The notes under the pieces: model-generated
Databases searched by the model: none
What the model was told of the DNA's origin: nothing
The model's input: only the letters and a program-made list of their open reading frames with translations
Translations under genes and position numbers: made by a program
Shown: positions 17,503 through 26,782 of the stretch, in pieces
Numbering within the stretch: the first letter of the stretch is position 1
Layout of the letters: every line of letters begins with the position of its first letter
From: Bradyrhizobium arachidis
Lineage (GTDB): Bacteria > Pseudomonadota > Alphaproteobacteria > Rhizobiales > Xanthobacteraceae
DNA length: 64,000 bases
Assembly: GCF_024758505.1 (NCBI RefSeq)
Contig: NZ_CP077970.1
Span: 4,154,001-4,218,000 of the forward strand
Reading direction: 5' to 3'

Positions 17503-18201
17503 CTAGTCGCTGCCCTTGCCGAACAGCGCGGCAAAGCTCTTCTCGCCGGTGCGGGTGAAATTCACGACGCGGCTGCCCGGCGTCGCATCGCGCGCCGCCC
17601 ATTTCAGTTCGGTGAAGCGCTGCATCATGGTCGCGCCAAGCGTGCCGGCGAGGTGATGGCGCCGTTCGCTCCAGTCCAGGCACGCCTTGCAGACCGGGCG
17701 GCGCGGATGGGTGAGCATGTCCTGCGAGATCTGCAAATGTTTGGCGAGGAAGCGCTCGCCCTCGGCGGTCAGCTCGATGTCCTGCTTCTTCTGCCTGACC
17801 AGGCGCCGCTCGCGCATGCTGTCGAGCATCTGAACGCCGAGGTCGCCGGCAAGATGGTCGTAGCAGATGCGCGCCCGCCGCAGTGCCGGATCCTTCGGAC
17901 CCGTGCGCACGCGCATGTGCCCGGCACGCGCGGCAAGGCCCGCAAGGCCTTCCAGGACGCCGGCGACATCGGGGTCGGTGAGGCGATAGTAGCGATGGCG
18001 GCCCTGCTTCTCAGGCTCGATCAGCCCGCCAGCCTCGAGCTTGGAAAGATGCGAACTCGCGGTCTGCGGCGTGATGCCGGCTTCCTGCGCCAGTTCGCTT
18101 GCGGTCAGCGCGCGACCGTTCATCAGCGCGGTCAGCATGTTTGCGCGGGCGGGGTCGCCGACCAGCGAAGCGACCATGGCGATGTCGGGTCCTGCTTTCA
18201 T
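17503..18201 (-). CDS. ArsR/SmtB-type winged-helix transcriptional regulator
   Basis: 232 aa. The N-terminal about 90 residues are an ArsR winged helix: [20 protein letters not shown], recognition helix [19 protein letters not shown], and wing QGRHRYYRL. The longer C-terminal half has a Cys-containing motif [20 protein letters not shown] typical of the subgroup that senses oxidants or small molecules. Targets are unknown; the divergent NIPSNAP/monooxygenase genes beyond 18358 are candidates. Confidence 0.87.
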   Translation of the reverse strand: MKAGPDIAMVASLVGDPARANMLTALMNGRALTASELAQEAGITPQTASSHLSKLEAGGLIEPEKQGRHRYYRLTDPDVAGVLEGLAGLAARAGHMRVRTGPKDPALRRARICYDHLAGDLGVQMLDSMRERRLVRQKKQDIELTAEGERFLAKHLQISQDMLTHPRRPVCKACLDWSERRHHLAGTLGATMMQRFTELKWAARDATPGSRVVNFTRTGEKSFAALFGKGSD

Positions 18202-18261
18202 GCTTCGATGGTAGCCGAAGCATCGTGGAGGAGCAAGCGCGTAGTCTGGACCACAAGCTCG

Positions 18262-18338
18262 TCATTGCGAGCGCAGCGAAGCAATCCAGGCTGTCACCGC
18301 GGAAAGATTCCTGGATTGCTTCGCTGCGCTCGCAATGA
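18262..18338. repeat. REP-like palindrome, copy 1 (28-bp perfect arms)
   Basis: TCATTGCGAGCGCAGCGAAG plus CAATCCAG (18262-18289) is perfectly inverted at 18311-18338. A near copy is at 21228-21303. It ends 19 bp before the start of the NIPSNAP gene, so it is within the leader of that gene. Confidence 0.85.
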
Positions 18339-18357
18339 CAGGAAAGAGGAGCACGCC

Positions 18358-18666
18358 ATGTCCGTCACCGTCTTCATCCGCTACCAGCTCGATCCCTTCA
18401 AGCGCGCGCAGTTCGAGGAGTATTCAAGGCGCTGGCTCACCATCATCCCGAAATGCGGCGGTGACCTGATCGGCTATTTCATGCCGCATGAGGGAACCAA
18501 CAACATCGCGTTCGCGCTGATCACGTTCGAGAGTCTCGCCGCCTACGAGGCCTATCGCGCGCGGCTGCGCGGAGATGCCGAAGGCATGGCGAACTTTGGT
18601 TTTGCTGAGGAGCACAAGTTTATCCTCAGCGAGGAGCGGACCTTTTTGCGCAAGGTGGTATTGTAG
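18358..18666 (+). CDS. NIPSNAP family protein
   Basis: 102 aa. NIPSNAP dimeric ferredoxin-like barrel: [40 protein letters not shown], then [18 protein letters not shown] and a C-terminal FLRKVVL. GGAAAGAGGAG stands upstream of the ATG at 18358. Bacterial members have no firm function. The next gene, an antibiotic-biosynthesis-monooxygenase-like protein of the same fold class, follows after 32 bp, suggesting an operon. Confidence 0.88.
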   Translation: MSVTVFIRYQLDPFKRAQFEEYSRRWLTIIPKCGGDLIGYFMPHEGTNNIAFALITFESLAAYEAYRARLRGDAEGMANFGFAEEHKFILSEERTFLRKVVL

Positions 18667-18698
18667 GCCAACACCACGTCGCAACGCAGGAGGCGCCC

Positions 18699-19049
18699 AT
18701 GATCGCCGTGATCTTCGAGGTCTGGCCGAAGGACGAGCACCGGCAGCATTATTTCGATCTCGCTGCCGACCTGAAGCCGATCCTGCAGACCATCGATGGC
18801 TTCATCTCGGTCGAGCGGTTCGAAAGCCTGACCGAGAAGGGCAAGATCCTGTCGGTGTCGTTCTGGCGCGACGAAGCGGCGGTGCAGGCCTGGCGCAATA
18901 CGATGGAGCATCGCCGCGCCCAGGCGAGGGGGCGCGGGGCGTACTTTGCCGACTACCGCTTGCGCATCGCCAGCGTCGTCAGGGACTACGGCATGAGCGA
19001 GCGCGATGAAGCACCGAAGGATAGCCGCGCGGTGCACGAGGCGCACTAG
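18699..19049 (+). CDS. Antibiotic biosynthesis monooxygenase (ABM) domain protein
   Basis: 116 aa. ABM fold: MIAVIFEVWPKDEHRQHYFD, then IDGFISVERFESLTEKGKIL and SVSFWRDEAAVQAWRNTMEH. AGGAGG lies 6 nt before the ATG. Such proteins include small cofactor-free oxygenases and haem-degrading enzymes, but key residues for those are not evident. Likely co-transcribed with the NIPSNAP gene before it and possibly the lyase after it (55 bp). Confidence 0.87.
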   Translation: MIAVIFEVWPKDEHRQHYFDLAADLKPILQTIDGFISVERFESLTEKGKILSVSFWRDEAAVQAWRNTMEHRRAQARGRGAYFADYRLRIASVVRDYGMSERDEAPKDSRAVHEAH

Positions 19050-19103
19050 CGCTGCCCCGCGCGCATCCCCATCTCTGCGCCGCCAACACAAAGGGAGAGA
19101 AAC

Positions 19104-19913
19104 ATGACGGTCACGACCGCCGACAAGCGCGCCACCTTCAGGAAGATGCACGAGAGCGGATGCTTCATCCTGCCCAATCCGGTCGATGTCGGCAGCGCCA
19201 AAGCCTTGCAGCATCTCGGCTTCAAGGCGATCGCATCATCCAGCGCGGGCTTTGCATGGACCATCGGCAAGGCCGACAACCACGTGACGGTCGAGGAGGT
19301 CTGTCAGCATCTGGCAGCATTGTGCTCGGCGACCGACATCCCCGTGAACGCGGATTTCGAGGGCGGCTTCGCGGTCGAGCCGGACAGGGTCGCCGACCAT
19401 GTCGAACGTGGCGTTCGGACCGGCGTGGCCGGCCTGTCGATCGAGGATTCCACCGGCGACAAGGACAAGCCGCTCTACGACCGCGCACTCGCGGTCGAGC
19501 GCATCCGTGCCGCCCGTTCGGCGATCGGCGACAGCGGTACGATTCTGGTCGGGCGCTGCGAGGCTTATCTGTGGGGCGTGACCGACCTCAAGCTCGTGAT
19601 CGATCGTCTCACCGCTTATGCGGAGGCGGGTGCGGATTGTCTCTACGCGCCCGGCCTGAAGACGCGCGAGGATATCGCGGCGGTGGTGAAGGCCGTTGCG
19701 CCAAGACCGTTCAACCTGTTGATCGGTGGATCGGGCCTCTCGCTTGCAGAGGCCGCCGACCTCGGCGTGCGTCGCATCAGCGTCGGCGGCTCGCTCGCGC
19801 GCGCCGCCTGGGGCGGTTTCATGCGCGCGGCGAAGGAGATGGCGGAGAAGGGCACCTTCACCGAGCTCGGGAGCGGTTATCCCGGCGGCGAGCTCAACAA
19901 GATGTTCAGCTAG
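19104..19913 (+). CDS. Isocitrate lyase / PEP mutase superfamily protein
   Basis: 269 aa. A TIM-barrel of the PEP mutase/2-methylisocitrate lyase superfamily: FILPNPVDVGSAKALQHLGF, metal-binding region IPVNADFEGGF, ISIEDS-like LSIEDSTGDKDKPLYDR, and GRCEAYLWG. The KKCGH loop of true isocitrate lyases is not seen, and the group to which it belongs acts on unknown small organic acids. GGGAGAGAA precedes the start. It is followed by a strong hairpin at 19921-19953. Confidence 0.88.
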   Translation: MTVTTADKRATFRKMHESGCFILPNPVDVGSAKALQHLGFKAIASSSAGFAWTIGKADNHVTVEEVCQHLAALCSATDIPVNADFEGGFAVEPDRVADHVERGVRTGVAGLSIEDSTGDKDKPLYDRALAVERIRAARSAIGDSGTILVGRCEAYLWGVTDLKLVIDRLTAYAEAGADCLYAPGLKTREDIAAVVKAVAPRPFNLLIGGSGLSLAEAADLGVRRISVGGSLARAAWGGFMRAAKEMAEKGTFTELGSGYPGGELNKMFS

Positions 19914-19920
19914 CGCAAAC

Positions 19921-19953
19921 GAAAGCGGCGGGATGTTTGGTGCCGCCGCTTTC
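19921..19953. terminator. Bidirectional hairpin terminator
   Basis: GAAAGCGGCGG (19921-19931) pairs perfectly with CCGCCGCTTTC (19943-19953) between two convergent genes. Confidence 0.75.
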
Positions 19954-19965
19954 GCTTCAACTCGC

Positions 19966-20364
19966 TTACTGCGACTTGGAGCCGTCAGACGGAGTCTGGG
20001 TATCCGGCACCGGCTTGCTCGGCGCTGCACCCGTGGTCACGCCCGGCGCGGCATTATTGCGCGGCGTCACGTCGCGCATGCCGGGAGGCGCGGCCGGATT
20101 GGTCGCAGGCGCCGTCTGTTGTGCCGTCTTCGCTGACGGCTCGGTCGTGGCCTCCTTCACGCTGGTATTGTTCAGGCCGTAGAACACGGCGCCGAGCACC
20201 AGCGCGATTGCCACTGCGAACAGCGCAACCTTGCCGCTGGAGGCGGGGCCTTCGCCCAGTTCCGGGTCAGCCTGGAGCTGGCTATCCCGGCGCGCCTCAC
20301 GAAGATACTCATCGTCGGCAAAATTCGGTCGATACGGATCGTTGGGAAAACGGTCGTCAGCCAT
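19966..20364 (-). CDS. Single-pass membrane protein of unknown function
   Basis: 132 aa. An acidic cytoplasmic N-terminus with MADDRFPNDPYRPNFADDEY, one membrane helix (VALFAVAIALVLGAVFYGL, about residues 46-64), then a Thr/Pro/Ala-rich periplasmic tail of low complexity. GAGGAG lies 9 nt upstream of the ATG at 20364; a start 10 codons earlier is possible. No family named. Typical of small rhizobial envelope proteins. Confidence 0.7.
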   Translation of the reverse strand: MADDRFPNDPYRPNFADDEYLREARRDSQLQADPELGEGPASSGKVALFAVAIALVLGAVFYGLNNTSVKEATTEPSAKTAQQTAPATNPAAPPGMRDVTPRNNAAPGVTTGAAPSKPVPDTQTPSDGSKSQ

Positions 20365-20516
20365 CGATTGGATCTCCTCGATTGATTGCGGCAAGACAAC
20401 CGATGGATGCGGAGTTCGGTTCCGGGCAGCTCATGCTTTCGTCGCATGTTGCCCCCGGATCGGGAATCGGGAACCTGTTCTTTGCGGAACCAAGGACGTA
20501 GGTTCCATCATCAAGA

Positions 20517-21173
20517 ATGGGAACTGTGGCGATGTGGAGCCTGCCGCCGAGCGATAGCGTCTTGCATTTCCTGTCTCTCGTTGCGCTCGCAGCGCAGGGA
20601 ATGACGGCCGCGCTCGCTGCCGGCCGGCGCAGCATGGATTGGCTCGGCGTCTGCTTTCTCGGCTGCATCACCGCGCTCGGCGGCGGCACGCTGCGCGATC
20701 TCTTCCTCGGCCATTACCCGCTCGCCTGGGTGCAAAATCCGATCTATCTCGCGATCACCGGCGGCGCGGCCTTCGTCACGATTCTGATCGCGCGCCTCGT
20801 GCACCGGCTCAACCTCGCCTTCATCGTGCTCGACGCCATCGGCCTCGTGGTCTTCACCATGGCCGGCTGCGACGTTGCCTGGCAGATGGATGCATCGCTG
20901 CCAATCGTGATCGTCTCCGGCATGATAACGGGCTGCGCCGGCGGCGTGCTGCGCGACGTGCTCTGCAACGACGTGCCGCTGCTGTTTCGCTCAGAACTCT
21001 ACGCCAGCGTCTCCGTCGTCACCGGCCTGTTCTATGCGACCGCGTTCGGTCTGAAGCTCAACAGCGAAGTCTGGACTGTGCTGACCTTCGTGCTCGGTGT
21101 CAGCTTCCGTTTGCTCGCGGTGCGCTACAAATGGGAGATGCCGAAGTTCGTGTTCACCGGCGACGAGAGGTAG
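20517..21173 (+). CDS. Trimeric intracellular cation (TRIC/UPF0126) channel family protein
   Basis: 218 aa with about seven membrane helices. Two internal repeats each hold the conserved GG-x-x-RD motif: GCITALGGGTLRDLFLGHYP and SGMITGCAGGVLRDVLCNDV. Bacterial TRIC proteins form trimeric monovalent-cation channels in the inner membrane. The start at 20517 is uncertain; an ATG five codons later is equally possible. A REP-like palindrome follows. Confidence 0.9.
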   Translation: MGTVAMWSLPPSDSVLHFLSLVALAAQGMTAALAAGRRSMDWLGVCFLGCITALGGGTLRDLFLGHYPLAWVQNPIYLAITGGAAFVTILIARLVHRLNLAFIVLDAIGLVVFTMAGCDVAWQMDASLPIVIVSGMITGCAGGVLRDVLCNDVPLLFRSELYASVSVVTGLFYATAFGLKLNSEVWTVLTFVLGVSFRLLAVRYKWEMPKFVFTGDER

Positions 21174-21227
21174 GTTGCTCTCTTCACGCTTCGCTATTTC
21201 CGTTGAAGCCCCGCCGCTTCCACATCG

Positions 21228-21303
21228 TCATTGCGAGCGTAGCGAAGCAATCCAGAGTCTTTCCGCGGAGGGATTCTGGATTGCTTCGCTGCGCTCGCAA
21301 TGA
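21228..21303. repeat. REP-like palindrome, copy 2
   Basis: Arms 21228-21255 and 21276-21303 are inverted with one mismatch. Same sequence family as 18262-18338. Lies between convergent genes. Confidence 0.85.
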
Positions 21304-21317
21304 CAGCGAGGGATCAA

Positions 21318-22523
21318 CTACTTCCGCGCCTTCGCGACCTGCTCCGCCGTCACCAGCGGCGCGGCGTTGCCCCAGGAATTGCGGATGTAGTTCGTGACCG
21401 CGGCGATCTGCTCGTCCGACAATTGCTTGGCATAGCCCGGCATCTCGCCGGTGTTGGGGGCGCGCGGCGTCGTTACGGTGTGCGCGCCGTCGAGGATGAT
21501 ACGGATCGTGGAGGAGGGGTTGATTGATTGCAGCAGCGCATTGCCGGGTAGCGGCGGATAGATGCGCGGCGCGCCGGAGCCATCCGCCTCATGACAGGCG
21601 ATGCAGAAGCGTGCGTAGACGGCCTGGCCGGCTTTCATCTCGCCGTCCTCCGGCGGCGTCACCAATGGCTCGCGTCGCCCCGGCGGCAGGCCCTTCAGAT
21701 ACACCGCTATCGCGCGCACGTCGGCGTCGCTCATCTTCGAGGTCGAGTTGAGGATGACTTCGGCCATCAGCCCGCCGGCATGGCTCTTGGCGTTACGCCC
21801 GCTTTGCAGATATTCGGCGATGTCGCCAGCGCTCCAGGACTGCAGCCCGCTGCGCGCGGCACTGTCGAGCCGCGGCGCGAACCAGCCGTCGACAGGGCTG
21901 CCGGAAAACGCGAGCTCTCGCTTGTCCGCGCCGAACCAATTCTTCGGCGTGTGGCAGGCGCCGCAATGTGCCAGCCCCGTGACGAGATAGCCGCCCCGAT
22001 TCCAGGCTGCGCTCTTGAACTGATCGGGCTCGAACAGGCCGGGCTTGAAGAACAGCCAGCTCCAGGCCCGCATCAGCACGCGGTAGTTCAGCGGCCAGCG
22101 CAGCTCCGGCGGCTTGACCCGGTTCGCAACCGGCGCCTGCGTGCCGAGATAGGCGCGGATCGCCAGCGTGTCGTCCTTGGTCATCTTGGTGAAGTAGGGG
22201 TAGGGGAAGGCCGGATAGTAATTCGAGCCATCGGGCGCAATGCCGAAGCGCAGCGCGCGCGTGAAATCGGCGTCACTCCAGGACCCGATTCCGGTCTCCC
22301 GGTCCGGCGTCAGGTTCGGCGAGTAGATGCCACCGAACGGCGTATCGATGCGTTTGCCCCCGGCAAAGGGTTTTGAGGGATCGGCGGTGTGGCAGCTTGC
22401 GCAATCGCCGGCCTCGGTGAGCGCCTTGCCGCGGGCGATCGTCTCCGGCGAGGGCTCGCTGGCTCCTGCGGCGCCGGCAATTGCACTGCACAAAGCCAGA
22501 CACACCAGAATCGCCCGCATCAT
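21318..22523 (-). CDS. Tri-haem cytochrome c (gluconate/alcohol dehydrogenase cytochrome subunit type)
   Basis: 401 aa. A signal peptide (about residues 3-21) is followed by three class I cytochrome c domains with CxxCH haem sites at CASCH (41-45), CGACH (187-191) and CIACH (307-311). The arrangement matches the cytochrome c subunit of membrane-bound gluconate, sorbitol or alcohol dehydrogenases, which passes electrons to quinone or oxidase. The matching dehydrogenase subunit is not next to it in this window, so its electron donor is unknown. Divergent from the indolepyruvate oxidoreductase gene. Confidence 0.9.
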   Translation of the reverse strand: MMRAILVCLALCSAIAGAAGASEPSPETIARGKALTEAGDCASCHTADPSKPFAGGKRIDTPFGGIYSPNLTPDRETGIGSWSDADFTRALRFGIAPDGSNYYPAFPYPYFTKMTKDDTLAIRAYLGTQAPVANRVKPPELRWPLNYRVLMRAWSWLFFKPGLFEPDQFKSAAWNRGGYLVTGLAHCGACHTPKNWFGADKRELAFSGSPVDGWFAPRLDSAARSGLQSWSAGDIAEYLQSGRNAKSHAGGLMAEVILNSTSKMSDADVRAIAVYLKGLPPGRREPLVTPPEDGEMKAGQAVYARFCIACHEADGSGAPRIYPPLPGNALLQSINPSSTIRIILDGAHTVTTPRAPNTGEMPGYAKQLSDEQIAAVTNYIRNSWGNAAPLVTAEQVAKARK

Positions 22524-22799
22524 CACGCCTTCCCTGCGACCATTCGCCAAGATCCACATCAAGGTCCCCATTATAGGGACGTTACGTCGTTTCGCGATGC
22601 CCGGGGTAAGCTGACACAAAGTGAAAAAGCGAGCGCACTTCCGGCCACGAAATTGCGAATTCATCATCGGCGGCGGATTGCTCCAGATTTGTGGTGCGGA
22701 GCGTTAAATATCCGACATAGAGTGGCGAAGACGGTCCGCCCGACATAAGTGAAAACAACGGGCGGGACCAAGGGTTTAGGGCGGCAAAGAGGACGCGGC

Positions 22800-25700
22800 A
22801 TGGGCATCAACCAGGGTCCGATCAGTCTCGATCAAAAATACACGCAGAGCACGGGACACGTCTTCACCACGGGCATCCAGGCGCTGGTCCGCCTGCCGAT
22901 GGCCCAGATCCGGCGCGACCGCGCCGCAGGCCTCAACACCGCAGGCTTCATTTCAGGCTACCGCGGCTCGCCGCTCGGCGGCTACGACCAGCAGCTCTTC
23001 GCCGCCCGAAAACATCTCGAGCAGTACAACATCAAGTTCCAGCCCGGCGTGAACGAGGACCTGGCTGCGACCGCCATCTGGGGCTCGCAGCAGCTCAACC
23101 TCTCGCCCGGCGCAAAGTACGATGGTGTGGTCGGCATCTGGTACGGCAAGGGCCCAGGCGTCGACCGCTGCGGCGACGTCTTCCGCCACGGCAATGCGGC
23201 GGGCTCAGCGAAGAACGGCGGCGTACTTTGTCTGGCCGGTGACGACCATGGCGCAAAATCCTCGACCGTCCCGCATCAGTCCGACCACGCCTTCATCTCG
23301 GCCCTGATGCCCTATCTCTATCCTTCGAGCATCCACGAGATGATCGAGATGGGCCTCTTGGGCATCGCGATGTCGCGCTACTCGGGCTGCTGGGTCGGCA
23401 TGAAGGTGATCACCGAGACGGTGGAGACCACCGCTGAGATCGATCTCACCGACGAGATGAAGCCCTTCATCATCCCGACCGATTTCGAATTGCCGCCGGG
23501 CGGGCTCAATCTGCGCTGGCCCGACGACCGCTTCGAGCAGGACCGCCGCCTGCAGGACTACAAGGGCTTTGCCGCGATCGCCTTTGCGCGCGCCAACAAG
23601 GTCAACCGCGTCACCATGGATTCGCCGAATGCGCGCTTCGGCATCATGGCGTCCGGCAAGAGCTATGAGGACGTCCGCCAGGCGCTACGCGAATTGGGCA
23701 TCACCGAGGAGGTCGCCGCCAAGATCGGCCTTCGCCTCTACAAGATCGGCATGCCCTGGCCGCTCGAGCCGGAAGGCGTGCGGCAGTTCGCCGTCGGCCT
23801 GGAAGAGATCTTCATCGTCGAGGAACGGCGCGAGATCGTCGAGAACCAGGTCAAGCAGGAGCTGTTCAACTGGCGCGACGACGTCCGCCCGCGCATCGTC
23901 GGCAAGATGGACGAGCACGACAAGCGCTTCCTCACCTTCGCCGCCGAGCTTAGCGTCGCCTCGCTTGCAAGCTCGCTGACCGAACGACTTCTCCGACTTA
24001 ATCTCAATCCCGAAATCGCCGAAATGCTTCGCGCCAAGGCCGACTGGTTCAACGGTCGCCAGGCGTCCCAGATGATCCCGTCAGCGCCGGTCTCCCGCAC
24101 CCCGTATTTCTGCTCCGGCTGCCCCCACAACACCTCGACAAAGGTCCCCGAAGGAAGCCGCGCGCTCGCCGGCATCGGCTGCCATTTCATGGCGCTGTGG
24201 ATGGACCGCTCAACCGAGACGTTTACGCATATGGGCGGCGAGGGCGTGCCGTGGGTCGGCATCGCGCCCTTCACCAACGAGAACCACATTTTTGCCAATC
24301 TCGGCGACGGCACCTATTTCCATTCCGGCTATCTGGCGATCCGGCAGGCGGTCGCCTCCAAGACCAACATCACCTACAAGATCCTCTACAACGACGCGGT
24401 GGCCATGACCGGCGGCCAACGCCATGACGGCGATCTCTCGCCGCAGCAGATCACCTTCCAGCTCCACGCCGAAGGCATCCGCGAGATCTATCTGGTCTCC
24501 GAGAATCCCGATGCCTATCCCGCCGACACCATCGCGCCCGGCGTGAAGAAGTATCATCGCGACGAGCTCGAGAACGTCATGAAGATGTGCCGCGAGTTCA
24601 AGGGCACCTCGGCGATCGTCTTCGTGCAGACCTGCGCGGCCGAAAAGCGCCGCCGCCGCAAGCGCGGCCTGATGGAGGATCCGCCGCGCCGCGTGATGAT
24701 CAACCCGGCCGTCTGCGAGGGCTGCGGCGACTGCTCGGTGCAGTCGAACTGTATCTCGGTCGAGCCGCTGGAGACCGAGTTCGGCCGCAAGCGCGCCATC
24801 AACCAGTCGTCCTGCAACAAGGACTATTCCTGCCTCAAGGGCTTTTGCCCGTCCTTCGTCACCATCGACGGCGGGGCGCCACGCCACCGCGCGCCGGCCG
24901 AGCTTGCCGACATCGGTGAGTTGCCCGAGCCGGCCTCGCGCCCGACGCTCGACAAGCCCTACAACATCGCCGTCGGCGGCGTCGGCGGCACCGGCGTCTT
25001 GACCATCGGCGCGCTGCTCGGCATGGCAGCGCATATCGAGGGCAAGGCCTCGATGATCCTCGACATGTCCGGCCTCGCGCAGAAGGGGGGCGCGGTGCTG
25101 AGCCATGTTCGCCTGTCCGACCATCCGGCCGAAGTGACATGCTCGCGCATCGTCACCGGCACAGCCGACCTCGTGCTCGCCGCGGACGAGGTGGTTGCGG
25201 TCGCCAAGGACACGATCTCGCTCTGTGACTCCGGCCGCACCCACGGCATCATCAACAGCCACGTCATTCCGACCGCCGACTTCATCCTCAATCGCGACTT
25301 CAACTTCCAGACCCGCAAGCTGAATGCGGTGCTTGAAACCGCGCTGCACAAGGATTCCGTGTTCTTCGATTTCACCAAGCCCGCCGAGCAGCTTCTTGGC
25401 GACTCTATCGCCACCAACATGATGATGATGGGCTATGCCTATCAGAAGGGCCTTCTGCCTGTTGGTGCCGAGGCCATCGAGCAGGCGATCGAGGTCAACG
25501 GCGTCTCGATCAAGATGAACAAGGAGGCGTTCCGGCTCGGCCGTCTCGCCGTCGCGGACCCTGCGCGCCTCGCCGACATGTTGAAGGGGACGGACGAGGT
25601 GGCCGCCCCGAAGACGCTCGATGCGATGACGCTCGACGAGATCATCGATCATCGCGTCAAGCATCTCACGGCCTATCAGAATGGCCGTCTGGCAAAACGC

Positions 25701-26291
25701 TATCGCAAGCTGGTCGACCAGGTCCGCGATGCCGCGGTGAAGGGCGGCCATGGCGATGCGCTGCCGCGCGCGGTTGCGATCAACTACGCAAAACTGCTCG
25801 CCTACAAGGATGAGTACGAGGTCGCGCGGCTCTTCACCGACGGCAAGTTCGAGCAGCAGCTCCGCGACCAGTTCGAGGGCGACTACAAGTTCAGCTTCAA
25901 CCTCGCGCCGCCGATTTTGGCTGGTAGTGTCGATGCGCTGGGCCGGACGAAGAAGCGGGCCTTCGGTCCGTGGATGCTCGGCATGTTCCGCTGGCTGGCA
26001 AAATTCCGCTTCCTGCGCGGCACCCCGCTTGACGTCTTTGGCTACAGCGCCGACCGCAAGATCGAGCGCGACCTGATCGCAGGCTACGAGAAGGACGTCG
26101 CCACCGTACTCGGCCTGCTGTCGCGGGTTACGCACGACACGGCCGTGGAGCTGTTGTCGCTGCCCGACCGCATCCGCGGCTACGGCCCGGTCAAGGAGAA
26201 GGCGATCGCGGACGCCAAGACCCGCTACGCCCAGCTCGCCGCCGACCTCGCGAGCCCGCCGCCCGCACCACGGCAGATCGCGGCGGAGTAG
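22800..26291 (+). CDS. Indolepyruvate ferredoxin oxidoreductase, fused alpha/gamma type
   Basis: 1163 aa. It should oxidatively decarboxylate indolepyruvate or other aryl/branched 2-oxoacids to acyl-CoA with ferredoxin as acceptor. Domains in order: PYR-type N-terminal domain with YRGSPLGGYDQQL; TPP-binding domain (FCSGCPHNTSTKVPEG, NLGDGTYFHSG, NDAVAMTGGQ, about 440-560); ferredoxin-like Cys cluster (CEGCGDCSVQSNC with CNKDYSCLKGFCPSF, about 640-685); and a C-terminal gamma domain from about 720 (VGGVGGTGVLTIGALLGM, SGLAQKGGAVLSHVRL). ATG 22800 with AGAGGA upstream is chosen; a GTG 17 codons earlier is less likely. The ferredoxin partner is not adjacent. Confidence 0.95.
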   Translation: MGINQGPISLDQKYTQSTGHVFTTGIQALVRLPMAQIRRDRAAGLNTAGFISGYRGSPLGGYDQQLFAARKHLEQYNIKFQPGVNEDLAATAIWGSQQLNLSPGAKYDGVVGIWYGKGPGVDRCGDVFRHGNAAGSAKNGGVLCLAGDDHGAKSSTVPHQSDHAFISALMPYLYPSSIHEMIEMGLLGIAMSRYSGCWVGMKVITETVETTAEIDLTDEMKPFIIPTDFELPPGGLNLRWPDDRFEQDRRLQDYKGFAAIAFARANKVNRVTMDSPNARFGIMASGKSYEDVRQALRELGITEEVAAKIGLRLYKIGMPWPLEPEGVRQFAVGLEEIFIVEERREIVENQVKQELFNWRDDVRPRIVGKMDEHDKRFLTFAAELSVASLASSLTERLLRLNLNPEIAEMLRAKADWFNGRQASQMIPSAPVSRTPYFCSGCPHNTSTKVPEGSRALAGIGCHFMALWMDRSTETFTHMGGEGVPWVGIAPFTNENHIFANLGDGTYFHSGYLAIRQAVASKTNITYKILYNDAVAMTGGQRHDGDLSPQQITFQLHAEGIREIYLVSENPDAYPADTIAPGVKKYHRDELENVMKMCREFKGTSAIVFVQTCAAEKRRRRKRGLMEDPPRRVMINPAVCEGCGDCSVQSNCISVEPLETEFGRKRAINQSSCNKDYSCLKGFCPSFVTIDGGAPRHRAPAELADIGELPEPASRPTLDKPYNIAVGGVGGTGVLTIGALLGMAAHIEGKASMILDMSGLAQKGGAVLSHVRLSDHPAEVTCSRIVTGTADLVLAADEVVAVAKDTISLCDSGRTHGIINSHVIPTADFILNRDFNFQTRKLNAVLETALHKDSVFFDFTKPAEQLLGDSIATNMMMMGYAYQKGLLPVGAEAIEQAIEVNGVSIKMNKEAFRLGRLAVADPARLADMLKGTDEVAAPKTLDAMTLDEIIDHRVKHLTAYQNGRLAKRYRKLVDQVRDAAVKGGHGDALPRAVAINYAKLLAYKDEYEVARLFTDGKFEQQLRDQFEGDYKFSFNLAPPILAGSVDALGRTKKRAFGPWMLGMFRWLAKFRFLRGTPLDVFGYSADRKIERDLIAGYEKDVATVLGLLSRVTHDTAVELLSLPDRIRGYGPVKEKAIADAKTRYAQLAADLASPPPAPRQIAAE

Positions 26292-26305
26292 GGAGGTCGC
26301 CCCCA

Positions 26306-26575
26306 GTGAGCGAGTGGCTGGCTGTCCACTGGCCCGAATTGTCGTTCGGTTTCGTGTGCGGAGTCATTTGCTCGCTGACCAAGCTCTTTTGGGAGAGAGT
26401 CCTGTTCGCGGGCGGGCTTGTCCTGGCGATCTACTTTCTGATGGTTCGTACGGCTGCCCATGCCGGATTCAGGTGGGACAATGAAATTGCCGCCGTTTGC
26501 CTGCTGGGTGCACTCCTGGGATGCCTTGTGCGTCCCGCGCTGGAATTGCTCTATCGGAAGGCGATGAGGTCTTGA
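26306..26575 (+). CDS. Small membrane protein
   Basis: 89 aa, GTG start 14 bp after the oxidoreductase stop, so probably in its transcript. About three membrane segments (LSFGFVCGVICSLTKLFW, VLFAGGLVLAIYFLMV, IAAVCLLGALLGCLV). No family recognised. Base use is slightly less GC-rich than its neighbours. Existence is likely but not certain. Confidence 0.55.
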   Translation: MSEWLAVHWPELSFGFVCGVICSLTKLFWERVLFAGGLVLAIYFLMVRTAAHAGFRWDNEIAAVCLLGALLGCLVRPALELLYRKAMRS

Positions 26576-26582
26576 GCGGGGA

Positions 26583-26700
26583 CGGTGTCGCCCCTCGTGG
26601 CGAGGAGCGCGAAGCCGCAGGGCGGGCAAAGGTGCGAAGCGCCGTGGCCATTCTTCGAGGCGCCTGCTGCTCAGACCCCTCAGGATGAGGGCGGAGTATG
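26583..26700. repeat. Intergenic low-complexity segment resembling dispersed Bradyrhizobium repeats
   Basis: Contains GTCGCCCCTCGTGGCGAGGA and ATTCTTCGAGGCGCCTGC followed by CCCCTCAGGATGAGGGCGGA, a pattern I recall as repeated between genes in this group. No second copy is present in this window, so the call is by memory. Confidence 0.4.
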
Positions 26701-26782
26701 CGGAAGCCGAGATCGCCAATTGCGCGTCGCTCCATCCGGGCTACAAGCGGATCATGATCAATACCGGGTCTTGGGGGAGCGA

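Noticed and set aside
24210..26135. 641-aa open frame on the minus strand
   Set aside because: Lies wholly inside the indolepyruvate oxidoreductase gene, has Arg/Ala/Asp-rich composition with no domain; a high-GC shadow.
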